A stretch of 18,756 bases of DNA from JAWOJB01 sp046484325 (GTDB lineage: Bacteria; Actinomycetota; Acidimicrobiia; Spongiisociales; ZC4RG35), in NCBI GenBank assembly GCA_046484325.1, contig JAWOJB010000042.1, forward strand, positions 1 to 18,756. Direction: 5' to 3'. Position numbers and translations under genes: made by a program. The notes below the pieces were generated by a model. It was given only the letters and a program-made list of their open reading frames with translations. It did not search any database and was not told where the DNA came from. Shown here in pieces: positions 13,273 to 18,756 of this stretch (position 1 is its first letter; each line of letters opens with the position of its first letter).

Positions 13273-15598
13273 GCGGCTCGAGGTCGAGGGCTTCTCGGCT
13301 TTCCGGGGTCGGACGGACGTGCCGTTCGCCGGGGCGGAGCTCTTCGCGCTGACCGGACCGACCGGCTCGGGCAAGTCGAGCCTCATCGACGCCATCGTCT
13401 TCGCCCTGTACGGCTCGGTCCCCCGCTATGGCCGGAGGGACGTGGCACCCGTCGTGACCCAGGGGATGCTCCAGGCCAGGGTTCGGCTCGACTTCACGGT
13501 GGGCGGCGTCCCGTACACCGCGGTGAGGGTGGTCCGCAAGGATGCCCATGGAAAAGCCGGCAGAGCCGAGGCGCGGCTCGAGTCGGGCGACGAGGTCCTG
13601 GCCGCCTCTCCGGCCGAGGTCACCGAGGCGGTGACCGGCCTGCTCGGTCTGGACTACGAGCAGTTCACCACCTGTGTGGTCCTCCCCCAGGGGGAGTTCG
13701 AGCGGTTCCTCCACGCCCGTCCCTCCGATCGGCAGGGTCTACTCGTGGCCCTCCTCGACCTCGGGGTCTACGAGCGGGTGGCCCAACTCGCCACCGGCCG
13801 TCAGCGGCTCGCCGAGGGTCGCGCCGCCGAGATCGAGGCCCGGCTCGCCCGCCTCGACGCCACCGACGAGATGGTGGAGGCGGCCGGCGCCCGGGCGGAG
13901 GCGCTCACGTCGCTCTTGACTGTCGTCGAGGAGGCCGTGCCGGAGCTCGGGCGCGTGGGGGAGGGGGTCGCGGATGTGCAGCGGCGGCTGGACGGCGTCG
14001 TCGACGGACTCGGTCGACTGGCTGAGACGGCGGCACCGCCGGGATTCGACGACCTGGCCGGGAGGTTGGCGGCGGCGCGGACCGCCCTCGACGGTGCGGG
14101 CCGAGCGGTCGAGGAGCGGGACGCGGCGGTGACGGTTGCCGAGGCCGCCCTCGGTGCCGAGCGCCCCCGCGCCGAGCTGGAGCGGGCTCTCGCGGGCCGC
14201 CACGACCTCGAATCCGAGCGACGACGGCTCGACGAAGCCCGTACGGGGCTTGCGGCGGCGGACGCCTCGGTGGTGTCGGCTGCCTCCGAGGAGGAGGCAG
14301 CCGAGGCACGGGTCGAGCGAGCGCGCAGCGGGCACGCGGCCATCCACCTCCGTGCGGGGCTCGCCGTCGGGGAGCCGTGCCCTGTGTGCGATCGCGTGGT
14401 CGACGCGCTTCCGGCTGCGCGGCCGGTGCCCGGTCTCGAGGACGCCGTGAGAGATCTCGAGCGAGCCGCCGCCAAGCGGCGTACGGCGGAGGGGGGCCTG
14501 GCCGCGATCACCGCCCGGGTGGCCGATCTCGAGCGCCGGATCGAGACGCTCGCCGCGGGCGTGGCGGGAGAGCCCGAGCAGGAGGAGCTCGAACACGGGC
14601 TGGACGCCGTGAACACGGCGGAGACCGAATTGGCGACCGCCCGGGCTTCGCTCGTCGAGGCCAGGTCGGCGGCACGGGAGGCGTCGGAACGCCACGAGGT
14701 GGTGAGGGGCGAGGAGGGGGCGGCTCGCAAGGCGCTGCTCGACACCCGCGACCGGCTCACGCCCTGGGCCCCACCGGCGTTCGACCTCGAGGACGTCGCG
14801 GCAGACTGGTTGTCACTCCTGGCCTGGGCGGATCGGCGGAGGGCCGAGCTCGAAGTCGAGCGGCAGGCCATCGAGGCCGAGGCGGCGGCGCTGCGGCGGG
14901 CTTTCGAGGAGCTCGACGGCCGGCTGCGGGACGAATGCCGATCCCGAGAGGTCGAGCCGGGGGGCAGACCGGTGCGGGATGCCGTGGTGGATGCACTGGC
15001 CGACGCCCGGTCCCGGCTGACGGCTCTCACCGACGCGGTCGAGGAGAGCCGGCGCATCGGCGGCGAGCTCGATGAGCGACGGCAGGACGCCATCGTGGCG
15101 AAAGGCCTCGCCGGCTACCTCAAGGCGAACAACTTCGAGAAGTGGCTGCTCGACGAGGCGCTCCACCTGCTCGCCGACGGTGCGAATCGCCGCCTGGCCG
15201 AGCTGGCGGGTGGCCAGTACTCGCTCGCCCTCGACGCCCGGTTGGAGTTCGAGGTGATCGACCACCAGGCGGCCGACGAGCGCCGCTCGGTCCGGAGTCT
15301 CTCGGGAGGGGAGACGTTCCTGGTGTCGCTGGCGCTCGCCCTCTCGCTGGCCGATCACGTCACCGAGATGGCGGCAGCGGGAACCACCAAGCTCGAGGCG
15401 ATCTTTCTCGACGAGGGATTTGGATCGCTCGACCCGGACACCCTCGAGACCGTTGCCTCGGTGATCGCAGAGATCGGCGCCTCGGGGAAGACGGTCGGGT
15501 TGGTGACCCACGTCAAGGAGCTGGCCGAACTGGTGCCGGTCCGGTTCGAGATTCGGAAGGGCCCGGCCGGGGCGACGGTCGAGCGAGTCGAGTCATGA
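13262..15598 (+). CDS. sbcC: Exonuclease SbcC (Rad50-type SMC ATPase)
   Basis: 778 residues from the ATG at 13262, which lies 11 bases inside the end of sbcD. Walker A is GPTGSGKS (32-39), the Q-loop is VVLPQGEFERFL, the zinc hook is CPVC (Cys373 and Cys376), the ABC signature is SLSGGETF (about 679-686), and Walker B is AIFLDEGFGSLD with Asp717-Glu718. Between the heads lie two long Ala/Glu/Arg-rich coiled coils, roughly 180-360 and 390-640. The arms are short: E. coli SbcC is over 1,000 residues, and this compact size is usual for actinobacteria. The complex would bridge and unwind DNA ends for SbcD. The final codons overlap the next gene's start (ATGA). Confidence 0.95.
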   Translation: MRPERLEVEGFSAFRGRTDVPFAGAELFALTGPTGSGKSSLIDAIVFALYGSVPRYGRRDVAPVVTQGMLQARVRLDFTVGGVPYTAVRVVRKDAHGKAGRAEARLESGDEVLAASPAEVTEAVTGLLGLDYEQFTTCVVLPQGEFERFLHARPSDRQGLLVALLDLGVYERVAQLATGRQRLAEGRAAEIEARLARLDATDEMVEAAGARAEALTSLLTVVEEAVPELGRVGEGVADVQRRLDGVVDGLGRLAETAAPPGFDDLAGRLAAARTALDGAGRAVEERDAAVTVAEAALGAERPRAELERALAGRHDLESERRRLDEARTGLAAADASVVSAASEEEAAEARVERARSGHAAIHLRAGLAVGEPCPVCDRVVDALPAARPVPGLEDAVRDLERAAAKRRTAEGGLAAITARVADLERRIETLAAGVAGEPEQEELEHGLDAVNTAETELATARASLVEARSAAREASERHEVVRGEEGAARKALLDTRDRLTPWAPPAFDLEDVAADWLSLLAWADRRRAELEVERQAIEAEAAALRRAFEELDGRLRDECRSREVEPGGRPVRDAVVDALADARSRLTALTDAVEESRRIGGELDERRQDAIVAKGLAGYLKANNFEKWLLDEALHLLADGANRRLAELAGGQYSLALDARLEFEVIDHQAADERRSVRSLSGGETFLVSLALALSLADHVTEMAAAGTTKLEAIFLDEGFGSLDPDTLETVASVIAEIGASGKTVGLVTHVKELAELVPVRFEIRKGPAGATVERVES

Positions 15599-16500
15599 AG
15601 TTCACGATCGAGAGTTGGGCCCCGGAGTACGGCACCCCGGGAGATGCCCCGCCCGGCGAGGAGCAGGGCGCCGTCGATCTGACCGTGGAGCTTCCAGCCG
15701 ACCGCTGGACCCCGATCATGCCCTCACCGGGTGAGGAGGTGCCGGTGCTCTTCGTGGACGGCGTCCGCAGGGTGGACGCCGGGGTGTGGATCGAGCAGGA
15801 TCCCGGTGGGGCCGTGTACGGCCTCTGCGCCTCGTACGCGGCGGGAGCCGTGCGCTGCGACGGGCGTGCCGAGCTGGTCGATGCGGTGGTGGAGCGCGGG
15901 CTGTTCAGTCCGGCGGCGGACGCGGTCGATGTCGTCACCCCCCATGCCGACTATGCGGTGCGGCCGACGGCCGGGTCGACCGCCGAGCAGCTCTGGCTGG
16001 GCATCCAGCAACGGATGGGGGAGCTCGAAGGCCGGGTGGCCGCCGGTCAAGCCGGGGACGGCCTCGTCGTGGTGGACGGGCCGCTCTCCCACCGGCGCCA
16101 CGTGCCCGACGCGATCGGCTACGTGAAGACCCACCACGTGGCATACCTGCCGCCATCGCTGCAGGGGATCCTCGCCACACTGCCGGTGGGTCGCCGCACC
16201 CCGCTCTTCCTGACCACGACGTCGTGGAGCCGGTTCTCGTGGTACCTCCGCCTGGCCCCCGCCCCCGGTCCGATGGGCGGGATCGTGCGCTGCGAGGTGA
16301 CCGCCGACCGCCAGGTCGTCGACGCCGCCCGCACGGCCGACCTGGTCACGGAGCTGTTGCCCCGCTTTGCATCGGCGGAGCACAAGGATCCTCGGGCACC
16401 TCAGAACCTGTATCCGATCGGGGGGCTCGAGCGCCACCTCCGACGGCTGCTGGGCGACCCGGCGCTCCTGTATCGGTCGTTGCGGTCGGCCGCGGGTTAG
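15595..16500 (+). CDS. nurA: NurA-like DNA repair nuclease
   Basis: 301 residues from an ATG overlapping the sbcC stop by four bases (ATGA). NurA-type nucleases have an RNase H-like fold with acidic residues on separated strands. Here VLFVDGVRRVDAG puts Asp55 in the first motif, Glu143 or Glu145 lies in the middle helix, and GLVVVDGPLSHRR puts Asp161 in the second strand. The later blocks GYVKTHHVAYLP, RTPLFLTTTSWSRFSWYLRL and SAEHKDPRAPQNLYPIGGLE, with its conserved His, are typical of bacterial NurA-domain proteins as I recall them. NurA degrades DNA in the 5'-3' direction and is fed by HerA. Overlap with sbcDC and a herA gene 8 kb upstream on the same strand support the role. Overall NurA similarity is always weak, so context carries part of this call. 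Confidence 0.77.
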   Translation: MKFTIESWAPEYGTPGDAPPGEEQGAVDLTVELPADRWTPIMPSPGEEVPVLFVDGVRRVDAGVWIEQDPGGAVYGLCASYAAGAVRCDGRAELVDAVVERGLFSPAADAVDVVTPHADYAVRPTAGSTAEQLWLGIQQRMGELEGRVAAGQAGDGLVVVDGPLSHRRHVPDAIGYVKTHHVAYLPPSLQGILATLPVGRRTPLFLTTTSWSRFSWYLRLAPAPGPMGGIVRCEVTADRQVVDAARTADLVTELLPRFASAEHKDPRAPQNLYPIGGLERHLRRLLGDPALLYRSLRSAAG

Positions 16501-16566
16501 GCCGTCTCCATCTTCCTGACCGCGAACCCCCCACAGCAGCACCGCGATGACGACCAGGAGTGCCCC

Positions 16567-16582
16567 GGTGCCGGCCGGCACC
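16567..16582. terminator. 16-bp perfect palindrome between convergent genes
   Basis: GGTGCCGGCCGGCACC reads the same on both strands. It sits in the 90-base gap between the ends of nurA (16500) and the peptidase gene (16591). It could form a cruciform or an RNA hairpin in either direction. There is no T-run, so terminator function is a guess. The rest of the gap shows no convincing gene. Confidence 0.4.
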
Positions 16583-16590
16583 CGGGATCC

Positions 16591-17835
16591 TCAGATCAGG
16601 TGCAGCTCGGTCTGGCGTCCGCCCAACCAGCGCATGCCTGAGCCGTCGAAGAAGGCCTCCTCCTCCAGCATGAACTGCACGACCTGCCCGTCCCACTCCG
16701 GCACCGGGACCCGCGCCTGCAGCTCGATCGAGTAGGCCGTGTCGGGCCAGACCGGGTACTCGCCCCGGCCGGCGACCCCTTCCTGGGAGTCCCAGAGGCC
16801 GATGGTCGGGCCGGCGGCGTGGCCGTGGAGCCCGATTGGATGGGTGTAGATGAGACCGTCGATCCCGTCGGCGGCGGCAGCCGACCGGGCGACCGACAGG
16901 ACCTCGTTGCCCGAACGGCCGGTGGCGAACTCTGCCGTGAGGAGGTCCTGCAGCCGATTGGCGACCCGGAGCCCTGCCGTCAGGCCCTCCGGGGGCTCGT
17001 GCTCGCCGGGGAGCCTGACGTAGGCGTGCTGCTGTTGGTCGGTGCAGTATCCGGCGAGGACGATGCCGAAGTCGATGTGGACCAGGTCGCCCGGGAGGAT
17101 CACCTCGATGAGGGGCCGGTCGGCGAACGACTCGCGGGGCAGCCCTCCTCGCCGCTGCAGGCTCGTTGTCGGCTGGAACCACGCCCCGAACCCCGCCTCG
17201 GCGACGGCGCCGCGCAGCCACCAGTCGACATCCTGGGTGGTGGTGGCGCCGGGTTCGATCACATCGCCGGAGAGGGCGCATCCGAGGATCCGATGGGCGA
17301 GGGAGCAGGCCTCCTGCATCAGGTCCACCTCGCCCGGCAGCCGGGTCTCGAGCCACCCGATGGCGGCGACCTCGGCGGATACGACCCGGGAGCGGAGCCG
17401 GGCCGGGAGCCGCTCGACGAAGGCCTCGTGCTCGGAGGCGGACAGCCCGTCGGCGAGCGGGAAGACCTCGGAACGGTGGACCCCGATCCGGTGGGGGTCG
17501 GCCTCGTCCAGCACCTCGGCGACCCGCGCCCACTGGTCGGGTTGGCGGGCGGGATCCCATCCCGCCGGGAAGGCCTCGCCCACCGCGTAGCGGGCGACGG
17601 CGAGCCGCTCGACCCGATCGCCCCGGTCGAGGAACACGAGGACCGTCCGGCGCCGGGCGGTGCCCAGCCAGGTGGCGGGGAGCATCGTGGCCAGCACCGG
17701 GTCCTCGTTGTATTCCCGGGCCGCCACCACCCAGGCGTCGAGCCCGGCACGCTCCATGAGCGCGGGCACGAGACGGTCGAGCCGCTGGAGGAGGATCCGG
17801 TCGTGACGGGCGGCGCCGGCCCGGAGATCGATCAT
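16591..17835 (-). CDS. M24 family metallopeptidase (Xaa-Pro aminopeptidase-like)
   Basis: 414 residues from the ATG at 17835, with Shine-Dalgarno GGAGGGA six bases upstream. Residues about 1-160 form the creatinase-type N-terminal domain and 165-414 the pita-bread catalytic domain. Metal-ligand candidates appear in the usual order: Asp255 in VHIDFG, Asp266 in GYCTDQQQH, His332 in THPIG, Glu371 in AYSIELQA and a Glu of the FMLEEEAFF run (391-393). The His motif reads HPIGLHGHAAGP rather than the usual HGxG, and the C-terminus GGRQTELHLI is typical of a subgroup of such peptidases. There is no signal peptide, so it would be cytoplasmic. It probably removes residues before proline or cleaves small peptides, but creatinase-like members act on other C-N bonds. 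Its start overlaps the end of the transporter gene by four bases. Confidence 0.85.
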   Translation of the reverse strand: MIDLRAGAARHDRILLQRLDRLVPALMERAGLDAWVVAAREYNEDPVLATMLPATWLGTARRRTVLVFLDRGDRVERLAVARYAVGEAFPAGWDPARQPDQWARVAEVLDEADPHRIGVHRSEVFPLADGLSASEHEAFVERLPARLRSRVVSAEVAAIGWLETRLPGEVDLMQEACSLAHRILGCALSGDVIEPGATTTQDVDWWLRGAVAEAGFGAWFQPTTSLQRRGGLPRESFADRPLIEVILPGDLVHIDFGIVLAGYCTDQQQHAYVRLPGEHEPPEGLTAGLRVANRLQDLLTAEFATGRSGNEVLSVARSAAAADGIDGLIYTHPIGLHGHAAGPTIGLWDSQEGVAGRGEYPVWPDTAYSIELQARVPVPEWDGQVVQFMLEEEAFFDGSGMRWLGGRQTELHLI

Positions 17836-18731
17836 CGGTCCCTCCGGGAGGCGAGCACGGCACCGGCGATCACGAGCACGACGCCGATCACGGCCAACAT
17901 CCCCACCCGCTCGGCTCGGAAGGCGACCCCGAGGATGAGGGCGACCACCGGGATCAGGTAGGTGATGAACGAGGCCCGGGTCGATCCGACCCTGCCCACC
18001 AGGGTGCCCATGATCACGAAGGCGATGCCGGTGCCGAGGACACCCGCGGCCGTCACCGCAGCCGCCGAGGCCGCAGCCCACTCCGAGCGGGCGAGCCCGT
18101 ACAGGCCATACGGCGCCGTCCACAGCGTGGCGAGGACGAGCATCCGGGCCATCACGGTGAGCGACCCGTACCGCTGCTGGAGGGGGGCGGCGATGTTGAC
18201 GGCGAGCCCGTAGCAGAGGGTGGCGCCCACGACCAGCACGACACCGAGCGCCTGACTCGCGCCCTGGTCGATCGAGGGGAGCGAGATGAGGACGACCCCG
18301 ACGAAGCCGACGACCAGTCCCACGATGTGGACGGGCGCAGGGGCATGCCGCAGCATGAGCGAGGCGATCACCGCCGCGAAGATGGGCATGGCCCCGTTCA
18401 GCATCCCGGCGACGGCCGAGTCGATCCACTGCTGGGCGATGGGGAAGAGGGTGAACGGGATCGCCACCCAGAGGACCGAGAGGACCAGGAGCCGGGGCCG
18501 GTCGATTCGATCGATCCGATGCCGGGCCCGAGGCAGGAGTGCCAGGACGGCGGCGCCGAGCCCCACCCGTAACAGGGTGACGAGACCCGGATGGAAGGCA
18601 TCGAGCCCGATCGCCATGAAGAGGAACGACGAGCCCCAGATCAGCGAGATCGAGGAGAACAGAGCCCAGTCGAGGGGCGTGAACGACGCCCGATTGGTTC
18701 CCTCCGACGTGGACAGGATCCGGGCGCTCAC
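17832..18731 (-). CDS. EamA-family (DMT superfamily) transporter
   Basis: 299 residues with about ten membrane helices in two EamA repeats (about 22-150 and 160-295). Typical landmarks are SLIWGSSFLFMAIGL near the first helix (29-43), FHPGLVTLLRVGLGA (46-60), MLNGAMPIFAAVIASLML at the end of the first repeat, and SFITYLIPVVALILGV in the matching place of the second. The start is taken as the GTG at 18731. Only 25 bases of upstream sequence are visible, with no clear Shine-Dalgarno, so a different start cannot be excluded. The TGA overlaps the ATG of the peptidase gene (ATGA), so the pair is probably one operon that may begin outside the window. Family members export amino acids or other small metabolites. 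A peptidase partner fits an amino-acid exporter, but this is inference. Confidence 0.88.
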   Translation of the reverse strand: MSARILSTSEGTNRASFTPLDWALFSSISLIWGSSFLFMAIGLDAFHPGLVTLLRVGLGAAVLALLPRARHRIDRIDRPRLLVLSVLWVAIPFTLFPIAQQWIDSAVAGMLNGAMPIFAAVIASLMLRHAPAPVHIVGLVVGFVGVVLISLPSIDQGASQALGVVLVVGATLCYGLAVNIAAPLQQRYGSLTVMARMLVLATLWTAPYGLYGLARSEWAAASAAAVTAAGVLGTGIAFVIMGTLVGRVGSTRASFITYLIPVVALILGVAFRAERVGMLAVIGVVLVIAGAVLASRRDR

Positions 18732-18756
18732 GGTTGGAAGAACCCCAGGAGTTCCG

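Noticed and set aside
10447..13395. Minus-strand open frame of 982 codons across mgH, sbcD and mpgS
   Set aside because: It crosses several real genes on both strands, shows no domain, and its composition is that of a frame shadow in GC-rich DNA.
16500..16581. Small minus-strand hydrophobic peptide starting at the alternative start codon at 16581
   Set aside because: The frame has one hydrophobic run but continues far into the antisense of nurA, with no stop in the gap and no convincing ribosome binding site.

Overview
The window is 18.8 kb of GC-rich, densely packed bacterial chromosome. Codon use is strongly GC-ending, GTG starts are frequent, genes often overlap by a few bases, and -10-like TANNNT boxes sit right at start codons. 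This suggests an actinobacterium, perhaps an Acidimicrobiia- or Rubrobacter-like lineage. That placement is inference, since there is no rRNA or other marker gene here. No tRNA, rRNA, CRISPR array, insertion sequence or phage gene was seen. No stretch over 300 bases lacks a gene.

Layout. (1) Positions 1-4290, minus strand, reading right to left: a UMF1/Atg22-like MFS transporter, a small LapA-like two-helix membrane protein, a CoA-disulfide-reductase-type flavoprotein, a lipoprotein joining a thermonuclease domain to a lamin-tail domain, and a partial Lys/Ala/Glu-rich 11-residue-repeat (LEA-like) protein running off the left edge. The flavoprotein is translationally coupled to the genes on both sides. 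(2) 4372-7360, plus strand: a PQQ-type sugar dehydrogenase lipoprotein and a HerA-type DNA-translocating ATPase. (3) 7433-12071, minus strand: a mannosylglycerate cluster in the order GH63 mannosylglycerate hydrolase, mannosyl-3-phosphoglycerate synthase (GT55), mannosyl-3-phosphoglycerate phosphatase, and one-step mannosylglycerate synthase (GT78). (4) 12139-16500, plus strand: sbcD, sbcC and a NurA-like nuclease with overlapping ends. (5) 16591-18731, minus strand: an EamA-type transporter overlapping an M24 peptidase, continuing from beyond the right edge.

How they fit together. Block 3 encodes both known routes to the compatible solute mannosylglycerate, plus the enzyme that hydrolyses it, in one directional cluster. 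The two-step route goes from GDP-mannose and 3-phosphoglycerate through the phosphorylated intermediate; the one-step route goes from GDP-mannose and glycerate. This is the most striking system in the window. Blocks 2 and 4 together supply HerA, Mre11/SbcD, Rad50/SbcC and NurA, the four proteins of the archaeal end-resection operon. Here they are split by the oppositely oriented osmolyte cluster. The repeat protein and the solute cluster hint at salt or desiccation stress, but they lie about 7 kb apart and any link is only suggestive.

Expression signals. Five genes (lapA-like, sugar dehydrogenase, herA, mpgS, sbcD) have a TANNNT hexamer ending exactly 6 or 7 bases before the start codon and no Shine-Dalgarno, the geometry expected of leaderless mRNAs. 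The MFS gene, the peptidase and the repeat protein instead have clear Shine-Dalgarno sequences.
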